From: UBA1765 sp045629945 | GTDB lineage: Bacteria > Fibrobacterota > Fibrobacteria > Fibrobacterales > Fibrobacteraceae | Assembly (NCBI GenBank): GCA_045629945.1 | Contig: JAZQSE010000003.1 | Location: 1 to 49,645 of the forward strand | Reading direction: 5' to 3' | DNA length: 49,645 bases | Shown: piece after piece, positions 43,226 to 49,645 of the stretch | Layout of the letters: every line of letters begins with the position of its first letter | How positions within the stretch are numbered: the stretch's first letter is position 1 | The notes under the pieces: generated by a model | Databases searched by the model: none | What the model was told of the DNA's origin: nothing | What the model saw: the letters and a program-made list of their open reading frames with translations, nothing else | Translations under genes and position numbers: made by a program

Positions 43226-44725
43226 TTACTGTTCAGGTTTCATCAATGGGAACAACTGAACATCACGGATGGTTTGCTGGTTTGTTAAAAGCATGACCAT
43301 GCGATCAATACCAAAACCAACACCTCCTGTTGGAGGTAAACCGCTTTCGATAGCGTGCAAGAAGTTTTCATCCATAGGGTGAGTTTCGCCTTCACCACCA
43401 CGACCGCGTTTAACTTGTTCTTCTAAAAGTTCACGCTGGCGAAGTGGGTCATTCAATTCAGTATAAGCGTTACCTAATTCCCAACCATTCGCATAAGGTT
43501 CAAACTGTTCAATAAGACCTTCTTTTTCACGGTGCTTTTTACAAAGTGGCGTGCTTTCTGTAGGCATATCTTTGATAATTGTTGGCTGAATGAGTTTATC
43601 TTCAACGGTCAATTCAAAGAGTTCTAAAATTCCACGACCACGACTAAATTCGCCATCTAACTTAGCACCGCGTTTTTCAATTTCATTTTTAATATCGTCA
43701 TCACTCATTTCTTCAACTTTTAAGCCACCAAATTTTTCAATAGCTTCAATCATTGTATAACGAGGCCATGGCGCTTTAAAATCAATTTCTTTCCCTTGAT
43801 AAACAACCTTGGTTGTGCCGTTTGCCGCAATACAAGCGCGTTCATAAATATTTTCAAAATGAACCATCATATCATTGTAATCAGCATAAGCCTGGTAAAA
43901 TTCAAGGCCGGTAAATTCCGGGCTATGAGTTCTATCCATACCTTCGTTGCGGAAGTTTTTACTAAACTCAAACACGCGTTCTAAACCGCCAACGATACAA
44001 CGTTTCAGATAAAGTTCCGGAGCCACTCTCAGATAAAGTTCCATATCGCAAGCGTTATGGTGTGTTGTAAACGGCCTAGCATTAGCTCCACCATAAATTG
44101 GTTGTAACGTAGGTGTTTCCACTTCAATAAAGCCTTGTTCAATCAAATACTCGCGAATAGACTGCATGATTTTAGAACGTTTAATGAAAACATCTTTCAC
44201 ATCATCATTCAAAGCCATATCCGTATAACGCTGGCGGTAGCGTGTATCCACATCGGCAAATTCATTGAAAATTATTTTATTGCCATTTTCATCAATTTTT
44301 TCTTTTGGAGTTGGCAATGGGCGAACTGCTTTAGAAAGCATTTTAACAGAAGAAACTTTTACAGAATATTCTCCTGTCTGGGTTTCAAACATAACCCCTT
44401 CAACGCCAATAAAATCACCAAGGTCAATAAGTTTTACAACTTCATAATTTTCTTCGCCCACAATATCACGGGCACAAACCACTTGCAAACGACCATAACG
44501 GTCTTTCAAGTGCATAAAACAAACTTTTCCCTTTCTATTGAATCGAACGACCCGACCAGCAAAAGAAATAGTCGTTTCATTAGCCAAAAGTTCTTCTTTT
44601 TTTTCTTTTAAAAGACAAGAATCATGAGAACGATTAAAACTATGTGGGTAAGCTTCTATACCCATTTCTTTAAATTTTTCAAGCTTTTGTAAGCGAGCAA
44701 CAACCTGATCGTTTTTATCTTGCAT
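43226..44725 (-). CDS. lysS: Lysyl-tRNA synthetase, class II
   Basis: A 499-residue class II enzyme with an N-terminal OB-fold anticodon domain (ISFAGRVVRFNRKGKVCFMHLKDRYGRLQVV), motif 2 in FRNEGMDRTHSPEFTGLEFYQAY, and motif 3 in GGVGFGIDRMVMLLT. ATG 44725 (MQDKNDQVVARLQK) has AGGGA upstream; the reading from 44758 would add 11 residues without family support. It heads the run to adk. Its cognate tRNA-Lys lies about 9 kb away in this window. Confidence 0.95.
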   Translation of the reverse strand: MQDKNDQVVARLQKLEKFKEMGIEAYPHSFNRSHDSCLLKEKKEELLANETTISFAGRVVRFNRKGKVCFMHLKDRYGRLQVVCARDIVGEENYEVVKLIDLGDFIGVEGVMFETQTGEYSVKVSSVKMLSKAVRPLPTPKEKIDENGNKIIFNEFADVDTRYRQRYTDMALNDDVKDVFIKRSKIMQSIREYLIEQGFIEVETPTLQPIYGGANARPFTTHHNACDMELYLRVAPELYLKRCIVGGLERVFEFSKNFRNEGMDRTHSPEFTGLEFYQAYADYNDMMVHFENIYERACIAANGTTKVVYQGKEIDFKAPWPRYTMIEAIEKFGGLKVEEMSDDDIKNEIEKRGAKLDGEFSRGRGILELFELTVEDKLIQPTIIKDMPTESTPLCKKHREKEGLIEQFEPYANGWELGNAYTELNDPLRQRELLEEQVKRGRGGEGETHPMDENFLHAIESGLPPTGGVGFGIDRMVMLLTNQQTIRDVQLFPLMKPEQ

Positions 44726-44830
44726 GGTAAAATCCCTAAAAAAATGTTCGCCCGCCAATATAGAAATTTTAAGAATAAGACAATTCTTGAAACTACATAA
44801 AAAAACGTTTAAACCCGCTTAAATTGTGCG

Positions 44831-44850
44831 TTTAAGAAACTCTTAGCTCT
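44831..44850. repeat. Possible remnant of a family 2 repeat
   Basis: TTTAAGAAACTCTTAGCTCT resembles the constant part of the 73-bp unit (TTTAAAGAAACTCTTGGCGCT). It is isolated and degenerate and lies in the gap upstream of lysS and downstream of glgB. Confidence 0.35.
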
Positions 44851-44894
44851 AAAGATACAAGAGAGAAATAAGTTTACGTCAATCTTTACGCACA

Positions 44895-44927
44895 CCAATA
44901 AAATTTCACCCCAAACTTTGGTGAAAT
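44895..44927 (-). terminator. Terminator of glgB
   Basis: An 8-bp stem ATTTCACC/GGTGAAAT (44903-44910 with 44920-44927) is followed on the minus strand by TTATTGG. It lies about 27 bases past the glgB stop. The stem is short, so confidence is moderate. Confidence 0.6.
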
Positions 44928-44953
44928 AAGAAATGTCAAAATAAAGCTAAAAA

Positions 44954-47173
44954 CTACCCTAAACGCTTAAAGAATAAAGCCCCAAGCGGAGGGAGATTCA
45001 TTGAAATACTCCATTGGCGATTCTGCCAATGGATTTCATCGGCACGAACTTCTCCAGAGTTTCCAACATTAGAACCGCCAAAAGATTCAGCATCCGTATT
45101 GAAAATTTCTTTCCACACGCCAGGAGATGGCGCCCCAATACGATAACCATGACGCGGAACAGGTGTAAAGTTAAATACGCATAAAATCTGTTCGCCTTTA
45201 GCACTTTTACGTACAAAACTTACAATAGAATTGTCTGCATCATCGCACCAAATCCATTCAAAACCATCACTATGGTGGTCCACTTCCCAGAAAGCAGCTT
45301 CTTGCTTGTAAATGTTCCCAAGAACCTTAACCATATCATGCAATTTACGGTGAGATTCCCAGGTAAGCAAATGCCAATCTAGAGAGCGTTTTTCATTCCA
45401 TTCGCGGAACTGTCCAAAATCGTTCCCCATAAAATTGAGCTTTTTACCAGGATGCGCGTATTGGAAAGCATAAGTCAAACGCAAATTCGCAAATTTCTGC
45501 CAGAAATCGCCAGGCATTTTACCAAGCATGCTACCCTTTCCATGAACCACTTCATCATGGCTAAAAACTTGAATAAAGTTTTCAGAATAAGCATACATCA
45601 TGCTAAAAGTCAATTGATTATGGTGGTATTTACGATGAATCGGTTCATGAGAAATATAACTCAAGAAATCATTCATCCACCCCATATTCCATTTGTAGTG
45701 GAAACCAAGACCGCCTTGTTCTGGCGGGCGCGTAATGCATGGGAAACTCGTTGACTCTTCAGCAATCAAAATAGCATGTGGAGTAACTCGCCCCATAATA
45801 CTATTCAAATGTTTCAAAAATTCAAGCGTATCGTAATTAATATTACCGCCATCTCTATTTGGAACCCACCCACCAGGACCTTTACCGTAATCTAAATAAA
45901 GCATACTAGCGACAGCATCAACACGAAGCCCATCACAATGGAATTCTTTCAACCAATAAACGGCATTTGAAATCAAGAAGTTTGAAACTTCATTACGGGC
46001 AAAATTGAAAATATAAGTACCCCAATGCGGGTGTTCACCTTGTCTTGGGTCAGCATGTTCATAACAAGCAGTACCATCAAAACGGCCTAAAGCATGAGAA
46101 TCTTTTGGGAAATGGGCTGGCACCCAATCAAGAATCACGCCAATTCCATTTTGGTGACACAAATCCACAAAACGCCTGAACTGGTCAGGAGAACCATAAC
46201 GACTTGTCGGAGAATAATACCCTGTTACCTGATAGCCCCAAGATTCATCTAACGGGTGTTCTGCAAGTGGCAAAAATTCAACATGGGTATAGCCCATTTC
46301 TTTCAAATACGGGATAAGAGTATCAGCCAATTCGTCCCAGGTTAAAAAGCGATCCGGATTCATTGGATCGCGTTTCCAAGAACCCGCATGCACTTCATAA
46401 ATATTCATCGGAGCACCAAAAACGCCTGTCGCGTGGTGCGTATCCATATACAATTTATCGTTCCATTCATAACCATCTAAATGCGTTACCACAGAAGCAG
46501 TAGCAGGGCGCATTTCACTCAATTTGGCAAGTGGGTCAATTTTAACATGGAGACTCCCGTCCATTCCATGAATTTCAAAACGATAAAGTTCATTTTCTCC
46601 GATTTCAGGAATAAAAATTTCCCAGACGCCAGAATCGCCTAAAAGTCGCATTGGGTGACGACGGCCATCCCAGGAATTAAAAGAGCCAACAACGGCAACA
46701 GCTCTAGCATTAGGAGCCCAAACAGCAAAATGCACACCAGGAATCCCTTGGTGTGTTACAAGATTAGCCCCTAATTTACGATAAAGTTCATAATGTCTGC
46801 CAGCATTAATAAGATAACGGTCAAAATCCGTTAAAACCGGCATAAAGGCGTATGGGTCTATTACATGGTAAACATTACCACCCTCTAAAGTAATATGCAA
46901 CCGATACTGAAACGGTTCATAATCCATATCCAGAACCGCTTCATAAAAACCAGAATCGCCCAATTTAACAAAATCAAATTCTATGGAACCATCCATAGAT
47001 TCAGCACGGACAAAAATGGCATGAGGCTGATAAGTTCTAACGACAGTCTTTACACCCTTATCGGTCTGAAGTGGGTGAATTCCCAAAAAAGCGAAGGGGT
47101 CTTTACAATCAAAATTCCAAATTGATTGCATTTGCTCGTCATTCAAACTAGTAAAAGCCTTCCATTCAGCCAT
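44954..47173 (-). CDS. glgB: 1,4-alpha-glucan branching enzyme
   Basis: GlgB adds alpha-1,6 branches to glycogen. The 739-residue enzyme has two N-terminal beta domains, the second a CBM48 (VHFAVWAPNARAVAVVGSFNSWDGRRHPM), followed by the GH13 barrel: ILDWVPAHFPKD, GLRVDAVASMLYLDY with the nucleophile Asp near 417, LIAEESTSFP with the acid/base Glu near 470, and FSHDEVVHGKGSML. The C-terminal beta domain closes the protein. ATG 47173 (MAEWKAFTSLNDEQM) is preferred because AAAGGA lies seven bases upstream; the reading from 47200 lacks such a site. Glycogen storage is known for Fibrobacter. Confidence 0.95.
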   Translation of the reverse strand: MAEWKAFTSLNDEQMQSIWNFDCKDPFAFLGIHPLQTDKGVKTVVRTYQPHAIFVRAESMDGSIEFDFVKLGDSGFYEAVLDMDYEPFQYRLHITLEGGNVYHVIDPYAFMPVLTDFDRYLINAGRHYELYRKLGANLVTHQGIPGVHFAVWAPNARAVAVVGSFNSWDGRRHPMRLLGDSGVWEIFIPEIGENELYRFEIHGMDGSLHVKIDPLAKLSEMRPATASVVTHLDGYEWNDKLYMDTHHATGVFGAPMNIYEVHAGSWKRDPMNPDRFLTWDELADTLIPYLKEMGYTHVEFLPLAEHPLDESWGYQVTGYYSPTSRYGSPDQFRRFVDLCHQNGIGVILDWVPAHFPKDSHALGRFDGTACYEHADPRQGEHPHWGTYIFNFARNEVSNFLISNAVYWLKEFHCDGLRVDAVASMLYLDYGKGPGGWVPNRDGGNINYDTLEFLKHLNSIMGRVTPHAILIAEESTSFPCITRPPEQGGLGFHYKWNMGWMNDFLSYISHEPIHRKYHHNQLTFSMMYAYSENFIQVFSHDEVVHGKGSMLGKMPGDFWQKFANLRLTYAFQYAHPGKKLNFMGNDFGQFREWNEKRSLDWHLLTWESHRKLHDMVKVLGNIYKQEAAFWEVDHHSDGFEWIWCDDADNSIVSFVRKSAKGEQILCVFNFTPVPRHGYRIGAPSPGVWKEIFNTDAESFGGSNVGNSGEVRADEIHWQNRQWSISMNLPPLGALFFKRLG

Positions 47174-47281
47174 AAAAAAATCCTTTCCCATTACGGTCAT
47201 AAAGCTCTTTTATATACAAAAAGAGTTTCTCCTAATGTATATATTTTTTCATAATCTGTATAAAAAAATCCTATTATTTTC

Positions 47282-48061
47282 TCAAAAAAACGGAAAAGCC
47301 TCGGCTAAAACAGGAAATTCTTTACGCCATTCACGGACTTCTTCTGGATTCACTTCAGCAGAAATAACCGTTTCTTTATCAAAAGCAGAGGCAAGGACTT
47401 CACCTTTAGGAGAAATAATACAAGACCCACCCGCATAAGAAGCATAAGGGTCTTTACCGATTCTATTTACCCCAAAAACATAAGCCTGATTTTCTACAGC
47501 ACGGGCTTTAAGAAGAATTTCCCAATGAGAATCCCGGACAGAAGGCCACGAAGCCCCAACATAAAAAGCCTCACTCCCAAGAGAAACCGCTTTACGAAAA
47601 TGTTCAGGAAACCGCAAATCAAAACAAATAAACGGTGAAATTTTCAAACCATTCCAATCAAACGAAACCACTTCAGAGCCGGCCGAAAAATATTTCTTTT
47701 CAGAAAAAAATGGTTGCATTTTATCGTAAAGCACAACCGGATTTTCTTGCTTTGGAGAAAAAACGCCTACACGATTTTTCAAACAAGAACCATCCACAGC
47801 AATACCGCCACCAATCACCATAGATTCTGTTTCTTTAGCTAAATCAGACAAAAACGCAACCGTCGAAGAATCAGTCAAAGAAAAATCTTCAGCAGTCCCC
47901 TCTTTAGGCGCATGCATAAACCCCGTTGCAAACATTTCTGGCAAAGCAATCAACGACCCTTTCGTCACAGAAACCGTCGAAAGCAAATCCCTAACTTTTC
48001 TAAAATTCGCCTGTTTATCGTTCCAGACAACATCCCATTGCAAAAGATACACAACCATCAT
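47282..48061 (-). CDS. Carbon-nitrogen hydrolase, omega-amidase-like
   Basis: A 259-residue nitrilase-fold amidase. The catalytic triad is seen as Glu42 in LPEMFATGF, Lys114 in YDKMQPFF and Cys146 in ICFDLRFPE. The match to the YafV/Nit2 group suggests hydrolysis of alpha-ketoglutaramate or alpha-ketosuccinamate in methionine salvage or metabolite repair. Either of two adjacent N-terminal Met codons could be the start. It is a single-gene unit between the repeat block and glgB on the minus strand. Confidence 0.88.
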   Translation of the reverse strand: MMVVYLLQWDVVWNDKQANFRKVRDLLSTVSVTKGSLIALPEMFATGFMHAPKEGTAEDFSLTDSSTVAFLSDLAKETESMVIGGGIAVDGSCLKNRVGVFSPKQENPVVLYDKMQPFFSEKKYFSAGSEVVSFDWNGLKISPFICFDLRFPEHFRKAVSLGSEAFYVGASWPSVRDSHWEILLKARAVENQAYVFGVNRIGKDPYASYAGGSCIISPKGEVLASAFDKETVISAEVNPEEVREWRKEFPVLAEAFPFF

Positions 48062-48224
48062 TTACACCTAAAAAACTTTTTCCAACTTTCAAAATATACA
48101 TCAAAATTATACAAAGGGAGAAGTCTCTCCCTCGCTTCAACTAGCTTTGTTCATACTTCACAAAGCCATTTTCCGCTACCCACTCGGGTACTCACGCTCA
48201 CACCACTCTTTTTCGCATCTTTAC

Positions 48225-48560
48225 ACTTGCCCACGAACTAGCCTGCCCTTCTTGCTCATGGTTCTTGTCATTGCGAACCCACCTTTGTCATTGCGAGACG
48301 TGTCGAATACACGGCGTGGCAATCCCCTTGCAAGCGCCTCTTGTCATTACGAACCCCCAACATTTTTTTTTGCGAAGCCTAAATGTGAGCCTGCCACGAG
48401 CTACACTTGTTCCAAGGGTGGCGTGGTGGAAGCAATCTGCTTGCTAACAGATCGCCACACTGCGTTCGCGATGACAATCCTGAACTTGCCCGCGATTTTT
48501 GTCATTGCGATGGAACGTAGTGACAGAAGCAATCTCATCGCAATTTCCTGTCACAAGTTC
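48225..48560. repeat. Palindromic repeat block E (family 1)
   Basis: Family 1 palindromes lie at 48290-48323 (ATTGC/GCAAT with an inner CGTGT/ACACG stem), 48451-48472 (ATCGC/GCGAT) and 48504-48533 (ATTGC/GCAAT). A larger composite from about 48338 to 48436 has arms ATTAC and GCAAT with one mismatch. The part 48364-48477 matches block B. The block lies in the divergent gap of 636 bases between the nitrilase and Rpn genes. Bases 48062-48224 show only a small GGGAGA/TCTCCC hairpin at 48116-48131. Confidence 0.85.
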
Positions 48561-48625
48561 TGTAAAGATTCTTTTTCAAAATTTTCTGATACCAATTCCT
48601 TTACTTAAGCGTTTATACAAGTAGA

Positions 48626-48667
48626 AACCTTGCTTTGTCTTTAAAGCAAAGTTCCTCCTTTTTTTAT
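48626..48667 (+). terminator. Terminator-like hairpin upstream of the Rpn gene
   Basis: TTGCTTT (48630-48636) pairs with AAAGCAA (48643-48649), with outer pairs, and a run of seven T follows at 48659-48665. It precedes the Rpn start by 31 bases, and no plus-strand gene precedes it for over 24 kb. It may shield the gene from read-through or act as an attenuator. Confidence 0.6.
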
Positions 48668-48697
48668 ATGAAACTTTAACCTTAAACAAAAAAAATT

Positions 48698-49618
48698 ATG
48701 ACTAAAAAACAAAAAAGACATCATGATAATTTTTTTAGAACCGTTTTCTCTGAGCCCAAAAACGCTGCAAGTTTGCTAACTCTCGCAAGCAAAACAAACT
48801 CGCATTTAGCTGAATTGCTCACACTTGTAAACCTTGATACCCTCCAGGAAATTCCAGGAACTGCCCCACGAGAAGGATTCTCCGGACAGAGCGACATCAC
48901 ATTTCAAGTGGAATTAAACAATTCCAACCCAAAAGCCCATTTAATTGTTGGCTTAATTCTTGAGCACAAGTCTTACCGCGATTCAAATGTCCGCAAACAA
49001 CTTTTGAAATACTTTTTCGAAGTAATGCAACAAAAAGCTGGCGATATTCCTGTTGTGGCGATTATCGTTTACAATGGTCGCGAAAAATGGAATCCATTAA
49101 AAGCCAAACCTTACCCAAAATACCCAGAGTTTTTCCAGAATGTAGGCTTACCTTTCCATTTGGAATTTATTGACGTAGGCCATGCTGAACTTGATTTAAG
49201 TTCTTTAGACCCGCAATTAGCACTTGTTTTAGTGGCTATGCGTTATGCTTTTGATTCATTCGGGCAACAAGATGCCTTTAAAGAAGCTCTCGCCTCCCTT
49301 TTAAAACAAGGAAACAGCTATTCTTCTGTTTTAGAAGAAATTTTGGTATATTTACGAGAAACGCTTCCACAACAAGAAAAGGAAACCATTATGGACTCTT
49401 TAGAAGTTTTAGAAAACAAAGGCTACACTTCTATCGCTGAAGCCGAACGTGAAGAATGGTTCCTTGAAGGTCTTCTTGAAGGAGAAGCTAAAGGCTTTTT
49501 GGATGGCATTAATGATGCTAAACGTGAAATGGCAAAGGCGATGCTTCTTGATGGAATACCAATCAAACAGATATCCGCTTATTCAGGATTATCTGAAAAA
49601 GAAATACTTGAGTTATAA
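48698..49618 (+). CDS. Rpn-family recombination-promoting nuclease / YhgA-like putative transposase
   Basis: A 306-residue protein. The start (RHHDNFFRTVFSEPKNAASLL) is typical of the family. The PD-(D/E)XK core is visible with Asp66 in GQSDITFQVEL and Glu89-x-Lys91 in LILEHKSYRDS, followed by KYFFEVMQ and VVAIIVYNGREKW. The C-terminal region has a small helical end (MAKAMLLDGIPIKQISAYSGLSEKEI), the same in kind as in the fragment at 1-141. Family members nick or cut DNA and promote recombination, and copies expand within genomes. The gene is set apart by terminator-like hairpins on both sides and lies next to repeat block E. Confidence 0.9.
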   Translation: MTKKQKRHHDNFFRTVFSEPKNAASLLTLASKTNSHLAELLTLVNLDTLQEIPGTAPREGFSGQSDITFQVELNNSNPKAHLIVGLILEHKSYRDSNVRKQLLKYFFEVMQQKAGDIPVVAIIVYNGREKWNPLKAKPYPKYPEFFQNVGLPFHLEFIDVGHAELDLSSLDPQLALVLVAMRYAFDSFGQQDAFKEALASLLKQGNSYSSVLEEILVYLRETLPQQEKETIMDSLEVLENKGYTSIAEAEREEWFLEGLLEGEAKGFLDGINDAKREMAKAMLLDGIPIKQISAYSGLSEKEILEL

Positions 49619-49628
49619 ATTTCTTAAT

Positions 49629-49645
49629 GAAAAAAACTCCTGCTG
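49629..49645 (+). terminator. Partial terminator of the Rpn gene at the window edge
   Basis: The last bases (AAAAAAACTCCTGCTG) look like the 5' arm of a hairpin such as the one at 153-184, cut by the end of the window. Confidence 0.45.

Noticed and set aside
48147..48608. 153-codon open frame upstream of the Rpn gene
   Set aside because: It runs through repeat block E and repeats the same repeat-derived peptides; no ribosome-binding site or domain.

Overview
The window looks like a piece of a Fibrobacter-type chromosome (phylum Fibrobacterota, gut or rumen). It is AT-rich by eye. It carries a lipoprotein remnant with the Fibrobacter 'major paralogous' domain, a secreted polysaccharide-lyase-like enzyme with a serine-rich linker, two carbohydrate-binding modules and a sorting-type C-terminal tail, a long-form IspG, and many essential genes in short operons. 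There is no rRNA, CRISPR array, prophage or complete insertion sequence. One tRNA (Lys, CTT anticodon) is present.

Layout. 1-1050: the 3' end of an Rpn-family nuclease gene, its terminator, a palindromic repeat block and a frameshifted lipoprotein gene. 1245-7087 (minus): EamA transporter, polysaccharide lyase, then an operon read as RNase D, a 35-residue membrane peptide, 5-formyl-THF cyclo-ligase and a SpoU/TrmH methyltransferase. 7381-15944: trpS (+), a Mur ligase paralogue and argJ (-), greA and holA (+), a zinc-ribbon peptide overlapping a radical SAM gene (-), and typA (+). 16350-22502 (minus): a LytR_C lipoprotein, rsfS and argS with overlapping ends; a Lys/Ala-rich basic protein; and an FKBP_N-thioredoxin lipoprotein followed by mnmG. 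22659-26334: proS (+), then mdh and mscS (-). 26446-34309 (minus): an outer-membrane lipoprotein, then the run ftsK, ispE, unknown coiled-coil protein, ispG, serA. 34410-37605 (minus): tRNA-Lys and a CHASE2 adenylate cyclase. 38159-44725 (minus): lysS, lolC-like, lolD-like, clpC, adk. 44954-48061 (minus): glgB and an omega-amidase-like nitrilase. 48698-49618 (+): a full Rpn-family gene whose end closely matches the fragment at the left edge.

Functions cluster around translation (four aminoacyl-tRNA synthetases, MnmG, TypA, RsfS, TrmH-type methylase, tRNA-Lys), isoprenoid synthesis (IspE, IspG), envelope biogenesis (Lol exporter, Mur ligase, FtsK), central metabolism (Mdh, SerA, ArgJ, GlgB, one-carbon) and plant-polysaccharide attack.

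The most striking non-genic signal is five blocks of short palindromic repeats, at about 205-346, 8521-8790, 15950-16283, 37708-38168 and 48225-48560. Two families are interleaved. Family 1 has arms of the form ATNNC...GN'N'AT whose middle two bases change together in 13 copies (GG/CC, TG/CA, CG/CG, TA/TA). Family 2 is a 73-74 bp tandem unit with a constant 5' half and a hypervariable hairpin whose two strands change together. This joint change suggests that the folded form is what is maintained. The blocks lie between transcription units, several of them immediately at gene 3' ends; one supplies the stop codon of adk.
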